Assembly (NCBI GenBank): GCA_947625575.1
Contig: CANQOV010000008.1
Coordinates: 1-38,091, forward strand
Reading direction: 5' to 3'
Source: an uncultured Bacilli bacterium
GTDB taxonomy: Bacteria > Bacillota_I > Bacilli_A > RF39 > UBA660
DNA: 38,091 bases
Every line of letters starts with the position of its first letter. Position 1 is the stretch's first letter. Positions 26,067 to 34,193 of the stretch are shown one piece after another. The notes under the pieces are model-generated. The model was not told the DNA's origin. It saw only the letters and a list, made by a program, of their open reading frames with translations, and made no database searches. The position numbers were made by a program, and so were the translations under genes.

Positions 26067-27584
26067 TTATTTATTTAAAATATCATCATCTATTTTTTTA
26101 ATTAACTCTGTTGTTCTATCACTATCTTTAATAGATTTTTCTTTATTAAAGACATCACTATATTTACTAACAATATCATTAATATCGAAATCACTATCTT
26201 TTTTCTTTTCTTCTATTTTTATAGAATTATCTAATAAAGGTTTATTAACGAACTTTTCTAAACTTTTTTTAATATCAGGTTTAACATCTTCTTTTGTATT
26301 ATTTTTCAAGTTCTTATTTTCATCATCAACTCTTAATTTATTAAAGACATCTTTTTTATTATTTACTTCCACCACATCAACATCATCATATAAATTGCTA
26401 GGATCATCTTCAATATCTACAAGTCTTAATACTTCACTAATGGAAGTGATACCGTCTAATACTTTTAAAAGTCCGTCTTGTAAAAGAGTTCTTACATCTT
26501 TTTTATAAATTAATTTCTTTAATTGTCTTCTGTCAACATGGTTATTTATTGCTTCTCTAATATCATCATTAATAATTAAAACTTCTTGAATAGCAACTCT
26601 TCCAGCATATCCATTATGACAACTATCGCACCCTTTAGAATCATATATTTCATCTACGTCAAGATTTAAAACCTTTTTAAATATTCTTTTTTCCACTAAA
26701 GAAGTCTTTCTTAGAACGCGACACTTTGGACATAATCTTTTAGCTAAATTTTGAGAGATAATACCTTTTAAAGAAGAGGATAACAAATATCTTTCAACGT
26801 TCATATCCAAAAGTCTTTCTATTGTAGTAAGAGAATTATTAGTATGTAAAGTAGATAAAACTAAATGTCCCGTAATAGAAGCACGAATAGCTATTTTACT
26901 AGTTTCACTATCACGTATCTCACCAATTAAAATTACATTAGGATCCTGTCTTAAAATTGAACGTAAAACAGTAGCAAAATCAAGCCCAATATCAGGATTA
27001 ACTTGTACTTGGTTAATACCCTCAATATTCATTTCGATAGGATCTTCTACTGTTATTATATTAATTTCTTCTTTATTTATTCTCTGAAGCATTGAATAAA
27101 CTGTTGTAGTTTTACCACTTCCAGTTGCACCAGTAATCAAAATAATACCATTTGGACTTTCTAACATTTTAACAATCTTTTTATAGTTATCACTACTAAA
27201 ATCTAAAGCTTCAATACCTTTTAAACTCATCGAATAATCAAGAATACGAATAACTACTTTCTCACCAAAGTTAGTAGGTAGGGAAGAAACACGCAAATCA
27301 ACATCTTTATCCAATATTTTTTGTTTAATGGCACCGTCTTGAGGCAATCTCATCTCTGTAATATTCATCCCAGCCAACAACTTAACACGTGTAATTAAAT
27401 TTCTTTTATATTTATTGCTAACAAGAGCATAATCTTGTAATTCGCCATCAACTCTAACTCTAATTCTCAAATAATTTTCACTAGGATCAAAATGAATATC
27501 ACTAGCATTTAAATTAATAGCATCTAAAATTATTTCATTTACAATATCTACAATAGCTACTGCTTCAAAATTAAACTCTTTCAT
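26067..27584 (-). CDS. Type II secretion/type IV pilus-like assembly ATPase (GspE/PilB/ComGA family)
   Basis: 505 residues, cytosolic hexameric motor ATPase. Core: AVAIVDIVNEIILDAINLNASDIHFDP, GATGSGKTTTVYSML (Walker A), the Asp box region ITVEDPIEMNIEGINQVQVN, ILIGEIRDSETSKIAIRASITGH (Walker B) and LSTLHTNNS. A tetracysteine zinc motif follows (CPKC...CDSC). The first (N1/MshEN) domain of PilB/GspE is absent, making it ComGA-like, but a long charged, low-complexity tail (about 395-505) follows the ATPase. It faces two prepilin-like genes across a divergent promoter, so they probably form one system; no GspF-type platform or prepilin peptidase lies in this window. Confidence 0.93.
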   Translation of the reverse strand: MKEFNFEAVAIVDIVNEIILDAINLNASDIHFDPSENYLRIRVRVDGELQDYALVSNKYKRNLITRVKLLAGMNITEMRLPQDGAIKQKILDKDVDLRVSSLPTNFGEKVVIRILDYSMSLKGIEALDFSSDNYKKIVKMLESPNGIILITGATGSGKTTTVYSMLQRINKEEINIITVEDPIEMNIEGINQVQVNPDIGLDFATVLRSILRQDPNVILIGEIRDSETSKIAIRASITGHLVLSTLHTNNSLTTIERLLDMNVERYLLSSSLKGIISQNLAKRLCPKCRVLRKTSLVEKRIFKKVLNLDVDEIYDSKGCDSCHNGYAGRVAIQEVLIINDDIREAINNHVDRRQLKKLIYKKDVRTLLQDGLLKVLDGITSISEVLRLVDIEDDPSNLYDDVDVVEVNNKKDVFNKLRVDDENKNLKNNTKEDVKPDIKKSLEKFVNKPLLDNSIKIEEKKKDSDFDINDIVSKYSDVFNKEKSIKDSDRTTELIKKIDDDILNK

Positions 27585-27632
27585 AATAATTCCCCTTATT
27601 CTTTAATTTATTCTAGTAATTATGATAAATTT

Positions 27633-27661
27633 ATTATATAATAATTTTAAGATATAATCAA
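27633..27661 (-). promoter_or_regulatory. Promoter of the assembly ATPase gene, overlapping the divergent pilin promoter region
   Basis: On the minus strand TTGATT (27656-27661), 17-nt spacer, TATAAT (27633-27638). On the plus strand TATAAT at 27653-27658 may serve the pilin genes, so the two promoters overlap. Confidence 0.6.
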
Positions 27662-27678
27662 GAAGGGGAAAAGAAAAT

Positions 27679-28134
27679 ATGAAAAATAATAAAGCATTTG
27701 CTATGGCAGAATTACTAACTGTAATTATTTTAATCTTAGTCATATTTGCTATGATCTATTCTACTTTTATACCCACCACTGCAGAATATGAAAAAAGAAA
27801 ATATTATCAAGATGTATCTTCTACCTACAAAGCTTATTATTACAAAAAAATTTATAAACAGTACTCTTTAATAGATTTAAATAACCAAAAAGATAACTAT
27901 ATAACCTTATATGACGGTACTTGTAATTATCTAGATTCTTCCATGACTAATCTTTGCAATGAATACTCAAATCTTTCTAATATAAAAAAAGCTTTATTAG
28001 TAAAAGATATTAATATTACTACAACTGATGAATCCCTAAATGATTATCTAAAATATTTAAAAAACACTAAAAATAGTTCTTATCAAATAATAATAGAAAC
28101 AAAATCAAATAAATATGCTGCCATAAACTTTTAG
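27679..28134 (+). CDS. Prepilin-like protein (type IV pilin/pseudopilin N terminus)
   Basis: 151 residues. The N terminus MKNNKAFAMAELLTVIILIL is a class III (prepilin) leader: short basic segment, Phe at +1, Glu at +5, then a hydrophobic helix. The residue before the predicted cleavage site is Ala rather than the usual Gly. The remainder is a small soluble domain with a possible disulfide (DGTCNYLDSSMTNLC). RBS AAGGGGAAAAG. First of two pilin-like genes opposite the assembly ATPase; possibly part of a competence-like pseudopilus (inference). Confidence 0.85.
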   Translation: MKNNKAFAMAELLTVIILILVIFAMIYSTFIPTTAEYEKRKYYQDVSSTYKAYYYKKIYKQYSLIDLNNQKDNYITLYDGTCNYLDSSMTNLCNEYSNLSNIKKALLVKDINITTTDESLNDYLKYLKNTKNSSYQIIIETKSNKYAAINF

Positions 28135-28142
28135 AGGTATTT

Positions 28143-28856
28143 ATGAAAAAACTAAATAATCATGCTTTTTCCATTATGGAATTAATAATTTGTTTTTCTA
28201 TAATTTCTATAATAACTTTAGGTATGTTTAAAGTAATAACATCTTTAAATAGTGGTAATAACAATTTAAGTATCATAAGACAACATGAAGATTTTAAAAA
28301 TAATTTATTAATAAAAATCCAAAATGATTTAATATTAAAAGGTTACCAAGAATCTAAAGATTGTTCTTTAAATAACATTATCTGTAGAAATATAATCTTT
28401 GCTAATAAAGAGACAACTACAATTAAAATAGATTTAAATAACTATATTATCTATTATGATAACATCAAATATTTAATAGACAAAACCTCTTTAATTTTAG
28501 ATAAAGATAACACTAAAATAACTGAAGAAAATAACATCTTTTTAATAAATATTCCCTTATCATATAAAAACAAAAAAATAAAAGATGACTTAAATATAAA
28601 TATTGTTCATCCTCTTTTAACTTCCAATAAAACTGGTACTTATGAAATAAAACAAACAAGTATCAATGGAGGACTATTAATTCAGCCTAATGCTAATGCT
28701 TCAGATTTAGTAGTTTTTACAACTCATGCTAAAACTGGTTATGTTTATAAAAACGCTATCTTAAAATATAATAATGAAGAACATCTATTAGAAACCAAAG
28801 AATTTATCATGCCAGATACTTCTGTTGAAATAATTCCTAATTTTATAAAAGAATAA
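28143..28856 (+). CDS. Prepilin-like protein with a C-terminal beta-repeat-like domain
   Basis: 237 residues. N terminus MKKLNNHAFSIMELIICFSI carries the prepilin motif, again with Ala before Phe(+1) and Glu at +5. The middle part (about 35-170) resembles PulJ/ComGF-type minor pseudopilins, with a possible disulfide pair (KDCSLNNIICRN). The last about 60 residues (GGLLIQPNANASDLVVFTT, KTGYVYKNAILKY, KEFIMPDTSVEIIPNF) match the pattern of extracellular repeat modules of the divergent InlB B-repeat type, unusual on a pseudopilin. Its 3' end overlaps the convergent ylbJ-like gene by 14 nt. Confidence 0.82.
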   Translation: MKKLNNHAFSIMELIICFSIISIITLGMFKVITSLNSGNNNLSIIRQHEDFKNNLLIKIQNDLILKGYQESKDCSLNNIICRNIIFANKETTTIKIDLNNYIIYYDNIKYLIDKTSLILDKDNTKITEENNIFLINIPLSYKNKKIKDDLNINIVHPLLTSNKTGTYEIKQTSINGGLLIQPNANASDLVVFTTHAKTGYVYKNAILKYNNEEHLLETKEFIMPDTSVEIIPNFIKE

Positions 28857-29796
28857 CGTAAATAAGAAAACTTATAATACAGCCAATTATTCCCTGAACA
28901 AATCTAGCTTTTAAAAAAGGTAAATAACTTATCTTTTTTTCTTTTAAAATAGACATAATCTGTGCATGAACACAAAACCCTCCAAAACAGATAAAAAATG
29001 TCGCAATAATAAACTTATACATAAGACTAATATTAATACTACTAAGTAGTTTAAGTCCACTAGTAACTTCTAAAATACCACACAATAACATAATAATAAA
29101 ATCATTTTTAATCTTAAACAAATTAGCAATAACATAAGTAATAATTAAAAAACTAATAATAATACCAAATATATCCAACAAAACCTTTAAAGCATTACTA
29201 ATTGAATTAAATAATAAATCAATAAAACTATCATTATTAATATGATTAATAAAATCTTTAAAAGAAGACTTATCTTTTTCATTAACATAATTTCTATCTC
29301 TAAAAATAATACCTACAATAATATTAGAAATAGCTTGAACAACTATTAAAATAACCCCTAATAATTTATTATTTAAAAACATAACCCCAACAGTATTAAT
29401 TAAAAATAAAGGATTAGAAAAGAAAGTAAAATTTAATATTTTAGAAGCCTCATCTTTATTAATAAGTCCTTTATCAATTAAATTATCAATATATTTTCCC
29501 GAAGAAGGAAACCCACTAAAAAAACTCATAAAAAAGATAAAAGATGCTTCTTTTTTAATATGAAAAACTTTATTCATAATATTTTTAAACAATTCTCCTA
29601 ATAAATTAGCAAACCCAATATTGACTAAAATATTAGAAATAACAAACATTGGAAACAAAGATGGAAACACATTAAAAATAAAAATATTACACCCTAATAT
29701 TATAGAATTATAAATTTCACTAGAAAAAGCAAAAAAACTAAATAAAAAACCTAATAAAATGCCAATAATTGTCAAAGAAAATAACTTTTTTTTCAT
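28843..29796 (-). CDS. YlbJ-like membrane protein (nucleoside recognition/Gate family)
   Basis: The track starts at 29850, but the promoter lies inside that extension; the best start is ATG 29796 (MKKKLFSLTIIGILLG), preceded by AAGGA, giving 317 residues. About eight hydrophobic segments are visible. Conserved blocks: FPSLFPMFVISNILVNIG, FFSGFPSSGKYIDNLI, FFSNPLFLINTVGVMFL and FGGFCVHAQIMSIL, typical of YlbJ/SpIVFA-like Gate-domain proteins. B. subtilis YlbJ is needed for sporulation, and adjacency to the ylbL-like gene reproduces the Bacillus order. It is shorter than Bacillus YlbJ (about 400 residues). Whether this organism sporulates is not shown here. Confidence 0.8.
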   Translation of the reverse strand: MKKKLFSLTIIGILLGFLFSFFAFSSEIYNSIILGCNIFIFNVFPSLFPMFVISNILVNIGFANLLGELFKNIMNKVFHIKKEASFIFFMSFFSGFPSSGKYIDNLIDKGLINKDEASKILNFTFFSNPLFLINTVGVMFLNNKLLGVILIVVQAISNIIVGIIFRDRNYVNEKDKSSFKDFINHINNDSFIDLLFNSISNALKVLLDIFGIIISFLIITYVIANLFKIKNDFIIMLLCGILEVTSGLKLLSSINISLMYKFIIATFFICFGGFCVHAQIMSILKEKKISYLPFLKARFVQGIIGCIISFLIYVILL

Positions 29797-29811
29797 AAGT
29801 ATCATAATCCT

Positions 29812-29820
29812 TGTTATAAT
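29812..29820 (+). promoter_or_regulatory. Extended -10 promoter of the ylbL-like gene
   Basis: TGTTATAAT 22 nt before ATG 29843. A minus-strand TATAAT (29819-29824) for the divergent ylbJ-like gene overlaps it. Confidence 0.55.
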
Positions 29821-29842
29821 TATATTAAGGAGTAGGATAAAA

Positions 29843-30895
29843 ATGTTCAAAAAAATAAAAAACTTCTTTTTCTATGAAACAGAAGATAATACAACTTTTA
29901 AAGAAAGATTTATTAATACTTTAAAAAATCCTAAAGAATTATTAAAGACAGTAATTCCTATTATATTAATTTTAAGTTTACTGTTACCAGTACCATATTA
30001 CATAACTACATCCGGAGGTATAATTAATCTTGAAGATAAAATAAAAGTAGAAAATAAGCCAAGTATTAAAGGTAGTTTTAACTCGGCCTATGTAACTCAA
30101 ATAAGAGGTACAGTTTTTAGTTACTTACTATCGTATATCATCCCCGATTATGAAAAAGAAAAAATAAGTGATGTAAAACTAGATAATGAAGAAATAAAAG
30201 ATTATACTTTTAGGGAAAAATTATATTTTAAACAATCTATTTCTAATGCCACTAAAGTAGCCTTTGATTTGGCAAACGAAAACATAACTAAAGAAAAAGA
30301 AGATATCTATGTTGTCTATATAGAAGATAAAACCAAAACTACTCTAAAAGTTCAAGATATTATTTTAAAAGTCTTTGATGAAAAAATATCCTCTAAAGAA
30401 GATCTTTTAAATGCTATAAATAAATACTCTTATAAAGATGAAATAAATATGGAAGTATTACGAGGTAATAAAAAAGTAGATACTGTTAGTAAATTTACTA
30501 CTAATGATAATGAAAAAATATTAGGTATATCTGTTATGGAAGATGTTACTTATAAAAAAGATAAAGATATTACTTTTAAATTTTCTTCCAAAGAAGAAGG
30601 ACCAAGTGGGGGATTAATGATTGCTTTAAGTATCTACAATCAATTAACAAAAGATGATTTGACCAAAGGAAGAAAAATTGCTGGTACAGGTACCATTTCT
30701 TTAGACGGCACAGTAGGAGAAATAGGAGGTATCAAATATAAATTAAAAGGTGCAGTAAAAAATAAAGCAGATATATTTTTAGTGCCAAAAGAAAATTATG
30801 ACGAGGCTCTAAAATATAAAAAAGAAAAAAATTATGACATCGAATTAGTAAAAGTAGAAACAATTAAAGATGCCATAGAATATTTACAAAAATAA
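29843..30895 (+). CDS. YlbL/DdcP-like membrane-anchored Lon-type (S16) protease
   Basis: The ORF-track start (29759) is upstream of the promoter; ATG 29843, with AAGGAGTAGG upstream, is preferred, giving 350 residues. One N-terminal membrane helix (about residues 35-55, TVIPIILILSLLLPVPYYI), an extracellular segment, a PDZ-like region (about 180-240) and a C-terminal Lon proteolytic domain with the Ser/Lys dyad in EEGPSGGLMIALS and IGGIKYKLKGAVKNKADIFLVP. In B. subtilis YlbL (DdcP) degrades the division inhibitor YneA after DNA damage; a similar role is inference. Divergent from ylbJ as neighbours in a conserved pair. Confidence 0.88.
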   Translation: MFKKIKNFFFYETEDNTTFKERFINTLKNPKELLKTVIPIILILSLLLPVPYYITTSGGIINLEDKIKVENKPSIKGSFNSAYVTQIRGTVFSYLLSYIIPDYEKEKISDVKLDNEEIKDYTFREKLYFKQSISNATKVAFDLANENITKEKEDIYVVYIEDKTKTTLKVQDIILKVFDEKISSKEDLLNAINKYSYKDEINMEVLRGNKKVDTVSKFTTNDNEKILGISVMEDVTYKKDKDITFKFSSKEEGPSGGLMIALSIYNQLTKDDLTKGRKIAGTGTISLDGTVGEIGGIKYKLKGAVKNKADIFLVPKENYDEALKYKKEKNYDIELVKVETIKDAIEYLQK

Positions 30896-30921
30896 AAAGT
30901 AGATCAAAAAAATCTACTTTT
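30894..30921. terminator. Bidirectional terminator between ylbL-like gene and ppa
   Basis: Stem AAAAGTAGAT / ATCTACTTTT with loop CAAAAAA, between convergent genes. Confidence 0.8.
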
Positions 30922-30933
30922 ATTGTGCTATAA

Positions 30934-31422
30934 CTATAATTGTTCTTTATACTTTTCTCTACACATATCAATAACTTTTAAAGCTTCGTCTTTATCATGA
31001 AACTCTTTAGTAACAACTTTAATATTTTGTAATTTTTTATATGTTTCAAAAAAGTTTTTAATTTCCAACAAAACATGATGATTAACATCATTAATATTAT
31101 TAATATCATCAAATCTAGGATCAACATTATTAACTGCAATTATCTTATTATCATTAAATCCATTATCTATTGTTTCCAAATATCCTACAACTCTAGCATC
31201 CATAATACAACCGGGAAATGTAGCTTCCGTAGTTAAAACCAAAATATCCAACGGATCATCATCAAAAGATAAAGTATCTTCAATAAAACCATATTCTGCT
31301 GGATAAGTAATTGAAGAATACTGAACTCTATTTAACTTAATTTTTCCAGTTTTCTTATCAACCTCATATTTATTTTTAGTTCCCATAGGAATTTCAATTG
31401 TAGCTTCTACTATATCTTTCAT
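30934..31422 (-). CDS. ppa: Inorganic pyrophosphatase, family I
   Basis: Hydrolyses PPi and drives biosynthetic reactions. The track start (31437) lies in the ribosome site; ATG 31422 (MKDIVEATIEIPMGTKNKYE), preceded by AAAGGTGG, gives 162 residues. Family I motifs: IEIPMGTKNKYEVDKKTG, YPAEYGFIEDTLSFDDDPLDILVL (metal-binding Asp cluster), GCIMDARVVGYL, and DNKIIAVNNVDPRFDDI. A strong promoter lies upstream, and its stop faces a shared terminator. Confidence 0.95.
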   Translation of the reverse strand: MKDIVEATIEIPMGTKNKYEVDKKTGKIKLNRVQYSSITYPAEYGFIEDTLSFDDDPLDILVLTTEATFPGCIMDARVVGYLETIDNGFNDNKIIAVNNVDPRFDDINNINDVNHHVLLEIKNFFETYKKLQNIKVVTKEFHDKDEALKVIDMCREKYKEQL

Positions 31423-31454
31423 AAAACCACCTTTCAAATATTATTGCTACTAAA

Positions 31455-31483
31455 ATTATATAATATAAAAAAATTATTATCAA
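31455..31483 (-). promoter_or_regulatory. Promoter of ppa
   Basis: On the minus strand TTGATA (31478-31483), 17-nt spacer, TATAAT (31455-31460). Confidence 0.75.
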
Positions 31484-31533
31484 GACTGTTTAAAATAAGA
31501 AAAAAACACCCATTATTAAAATGGTGATAACTT

Positions 31534-32376
31534 ATGATTAAAGAAATATATCTTGGAGCAGGACCATTTCATGGAACAGAAAAATATTTTTCCTTAGTAA
31601 AAGGTATTATAAAAACAGAAGTAGGATATATTGATAAAACAGAAATTGTACATCTAAAATTTGATGAAAATAAAATATTATTAAGTGATATCCTAGATTT
31701 GTTTTATGACATCATAAATCCTATAGAAATCAAAGAAGAAAAATATAAAAGTATCATTTATTACACAACTGATAAAGAAGTAATAACTTCCTCCCTAAAA
31801 CAATTACAAGAAAAATATAAAGAAAAAATAACTATTGAAGTCAAAGAATTTTCCAAATTTATAAAAGCGAGTGAAGAAAATCAACAGTATATAACCAAAA
31901 ACCCCTTTGCTTACTGTCATATCCCAAGAGATAAGATAAGAAAAGCAAAAACTTTTCAAAAAAACAAACCAGCTTTTTCGTTTCTAAATGAATATGTAAC
32001 CAAATCAAAAGGAACTGAGCCACCTTTTATCAATGCTTACTGGGATTTATATCAAGACGGAATTTATGTTGATATTGAAACAGGCAAAGCTTTATTTTCT
32101 TCCACTTCTAAGTATAACAGTGGTTATGGTTGGCCCAGCTTTTACAGTGTTTTAAATGAACAAGAAATCTATATAAAAATAGATTATTCCTATGGTATGA
32201 TGCGTGAAGAAGTCCTAAGTACAAGTAGTAACAATCATCTAGGATATCGTTTTAATAATGGTCCAATTGATAAAGGAGGCAAAAGATATTCAATCAACAG
32301 TGCCTCAATAAAGTTTATCCCCAAAGAAGAATTACAGACAAAAGGTTATAAAAAATATTTAAAATTATTTAAATAA
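31534..32376 (+). CDS. MsrA-MsrB fusion lacking both catalytic cysteines (probable pseudoenzyme)
   Basis: 280 residues with the architecture of fused methionine sulfoxide reductases. The MsrA part (1 to about 130) aligns by GTEKYFSLVKGIIKTEVGY, YKSIIYY and NPFAYCHI; the MsrB part (about 145-270) by GTEPPFINAYWD, YVDIETGKALFSS, SGYGWPSF, NHLGYRF and NSASIKFIP. The MsrA active site GCFW reads GPFH (Cys to Pro at 11, codon CCA), the segment following GY is shortened, and the DxGxQYRS region has lost its Asp. In MsrB RYCIN reads RYSIN (Ser at 253, codon TCA) and GHVF reads GYRF. The only Cys in the protein is residue 128. Standard Msr catalysis is therefore not expected at either site. The frame is intact and the fold-defining residues are kept, suggesting a retained non-catalytic role such as binding, rather than decay. 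Confidence 0.85.
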   Translation: MIKEIYLGAGPFHGTEKYFSLVKGIIKTEVGYIDKTEIVHLKFDENKILLSDILDLFYDIINPIEIKEEKYKSIIYYTTDKEVITSSLKQLQEKYKEKITIEVKEFSKFIKASEENQQYITKNPFAYCHIPRDKIRKAKTFQKNKPAFSFLNEYVTKSKGTEPPFINAYWDLYQDGIYVDIETGKALFSSTSKYNSGYGWPSFYSVLNEQEIYIKIDYSYGMMREEVLSTSSNNHLGYRFNNGPIDKGGKRYSINSASIKFIPKEELQTKGYKKYLKLFK

Positions 32377-32431
32377 TGTCAAGTTTTTACAAGTAAAGTA
32401 TATATAATTAGCAAAAAATATCCAAAATATC

Positions 32432-32460
32432 TTTACAAATTATCATTATAAATATAAAAT
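32432..32460 (+). promoter_or_regulatory. Promoter of the mraZ operon
   Basis: TTTACA (32432-32437), 17-nt spacer, TAAAAT (32455-32460), immediately upstream of the MraZ box. Confidence 0.6.
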
Positions 32461-32461
32461 T

Positions 32462-32495
32462 GTGGTAGGCAGTGGAAATAAGTGGGGAAAAGTGG
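32462..32495 (+). promoter_or_regulatory. MraZ box: four GTGG repeats at exact 10-bp spacing
   Basis: GTGG begins at 32462, 32472, 32482 and 32492 (TGTGGTAGGCAGTGG..., AAGTGGGGAAAAGTGGTGG). Helically phased GTGG/TGGG repeats upstream of mraZ are the known MraZ binding site, so autoregulation of the dcw operon is expected. The last repeat overlaps the ribosome site. Confidence 0.85.
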
Positions 32496-32503
32496 TGGTT
32501 ATT

Positions 32504-32935
32504 ATGTTAATGGGAGAGTACCATAGAAATATTGATGAAAAACAACGTCTTGCAATTCCAAGCAAGTTAAAAGAAGAGCTAAAAGAAGAAGTAGTAGTGA
32601 CAAGAGGATTAGAAAATTGTCTTTTTATCTATCCAGTTTCTTCTTGGGAACAAATAACATCAAAATTAAAAACTTTACCATTTACAAAAAAAGACGCCAG
32701 AGCCTTTACAAGAATATTCCTATCTGGAGCCACTGTATGCGATTTTGATAAACAGGGCAGAATAACTTTGACACCACAACACATTGCTTATGCAAACTTA
32801 AAAAAAGAGTGTGTCCTACTTGGAGTAAATGATCGCTTAGAACTTTGGGACAAAGCTACTTGGGAAGAGTTCTACACAACTAAAAAAGAAGATTTATCAG
32901 ATTTAGCAGACCATCTATTTGATATTGATATGTAG
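32504..32935 (+). CDS. mraZ: Transcriptional regulator MraZ
   Basis: The track start (GTG 32462) lies inside the MraZ box; the proper start is ATG 32504 (MLMGEYHRNIDEKQRLAIPSKL), giving 143 residues, the family length. Two tandem AbrB/SpoVT-like swapped-hairpin domains: the first around GEYHRNIDEKQRLAIPSKLKEEL, the second around ATVCDFDKQGRITLTPQHIAYANL. The DxxxR motifs of both halves (DEKQR, DKQGR) are present. It binds the repeats just upstream and controls the division/cell-wall operon. Confidence 0.96.
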   Translation: MLMGEYHRNIDEKQRLAIPSKLKEELKEEVVVTRGLENCLFIYPVSSWEQITSKLKTLPFTKKDARAFTRIFLSGATVCDFDKQGRITLTPQHIAYANLKKECVLLGVNDRLELWDKATWEEFYTTKKEDLSDLADHLFDIDM

Positions 32936-32941
32936 GTTTTT

Positions 32942-33871
32942 ATGGAAAAACATATAAGCGTTTTAAAAGAAGAAGCTATTGCTTCACTGCATATTAAAGA
33001 AGATGGAATATATGTTGATATGACTTTAGGTTATGCCGGTCATTCACAAGAAATTTTAAAAAGGAATAAAAAGGGGTTTTTATTCGCCTTTGATAAAGAT
33101 GAGACTGCATGTAATGAAAGTAGCAAAAAATTAAGTATGATATCATCTAATTTCAAAATATTTCATACTGGTAATATCCACATGAAAGAAACATTGGAAA
33201 ATGAAGGTATCAAAGAAGTAGATGGCTTCTTATATGATCTTGGTGTTTCATCTGCTTTAATCGATGAAAAAGATCGTGGTTTTAGTTATATGCAAGATGC
33301 TCGTCTTGATATGCGTATGAATCAAGATGATAAATTAACAGCCTATGAAATTATTAATAATTATAAAGAAAATGAACTAATAAAAATATTTAGACTTTAT
33401 GGCGAAGAAAAACACGCCGGAAGAATAGCAAGAAATATAATCATAGCAAGGGAAAAAAAGCCAATTACAACCACTCTTGAGTTAGTGGACATAATTGATA
33501 AAAGTATTCCATACAAAGATAAAAAATCATCTCATCCAGCAAAAAAAGTATTTCAAGCTTTAAGAATTGAAGTCAATCATGAATTAGAAGAATTTCAAAA
33601 TTCTCTAGAAGATGCTCTATCAATGTTAAAAATAGACGGTAGGATAGCAGTAATTACTTTCCACTCTCTAGAAGATAGAATCTGTAAAACAATATTTAAA
33701 GAAGTAACTGAAGTTGATCCTGTAATAAAAGGATTACCTAATATAGATCCAAGTTTGCTTCCTGATTTTGAATTAATTACTAAAAAACCAATTTTACCAA
33801 CTCAAATGGAAATTTTAAATAATTCTCGTTCAAAATCAGCCAAACTTCGAGTAATAAAAAGAATAAAATAA
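32942..33871 (+). CDS. rsmH: 16S rRNA (cytosine-1402-N4)-methyltransferase
   Basis: 309 residues, full length (MraW). SAM-binding and catalytic features: YVDMTLGYAGHSQEIL, FAFDKDETAC, DGFLYDLGVSSALIDEKDRGFSYMQDARLDMRMNQ, then AKKVFQALRIEVNHELEE, AVITFHSLEDRICK and the terminal NSRSKSAKLRVIKRI. Starts 6 nt after mraZ and is followed by ftsL, the canonical dcw order. Confidence 0.97.
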   Translation: MEKHISVLKEEAIASLHIKEDGIYVDMTLGYAGHSQEILKRNKKGFLFAFDKDETACNESSKKLSMISSNFKIFHTGNIHMKETLENEGIKEVDGFLYDLGVSSALIDEKDRGFSYMQDARLDMRMNQDDKLTAYEIINNYKENELIKIFRLYGEEKHAGRIARNIIIAREKKPITTTLELVDIIDKSIPYKDKKSSHPAKKVFQALRIEVNHELEEFQNSLEDALSMLKIDGRIAVITFHSLEDRICKTIFKEVTEVDPVIKGLPNIDPSLLPDFELITKKPILPTQMEILNNSRSKSAKLRVIKRIK

Positions 33872-33884
33872 AAAAGGTGATAAC

Positions 33885-34181
33885 ATGAAAAAGACAAAAA
33901 AAAGATTAAGGTTAAAAGGTAATAATTTTCAAAAGATGATATATTTACTAACAATATTAACAGTAGTATCATCACCTTTTATGATGATATATGCCAAAGC
34001 AACTTTATCAAAAGTAAATTATGAAGTTGAAGAAGCCAAAGAAAAAATAATAAAAGAAGAAAAAGAAAATGAAAGTTTACAAATGAAGATAAATGAGTTG
34101 GCCTCATTAGAAAATTTAGAAAGTATTGCCAAGGAAAAGGGTTTAAGTTATACTAGTGATAGTGTCAAAACTGTAAAATAA
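33885..34181 (+). CDS. ftsL: Cell-division protein FtsL
   Basis: 98 residues with the FtsL plan: basic cytosolic tail (KKTKKRLRLKG), one membrane segment (about 18-37), and an extracytoplasmic coiled-coil helix (KVNYEVEEAKEKIIKEEKENESLQMKINELASLENLESIAKEKGL). It bridges DivIB/DivIC and the septal transglycosylase/transpeptidase. RBS AAAAGGTGATAAC. Identification relies on topology and position between rsmH and the class B PBP, as usual for this weakly conserved protein. Confidence 0.85.
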   Translation: MKKTKKRLRLKGNNFQKMIYLLTILTVVSSPFMMIYAKATLSKVNYEVEEAKEKIIKEEKENESLQMKINELASLENLESIAKEKGLSYTSDSVKTVK

Positions 34182-34193
34182 GGAAGTGCTTAA

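Noticed and set aside
17219-32464. GTG/TTG starts proposed by the ORF track at 17219, 21360, 24830 and 32462
   Set aside because: Each lies inside a ribosome site, leader RNA or MraZ box; a downstream ATG with correct spacing exists in every case.
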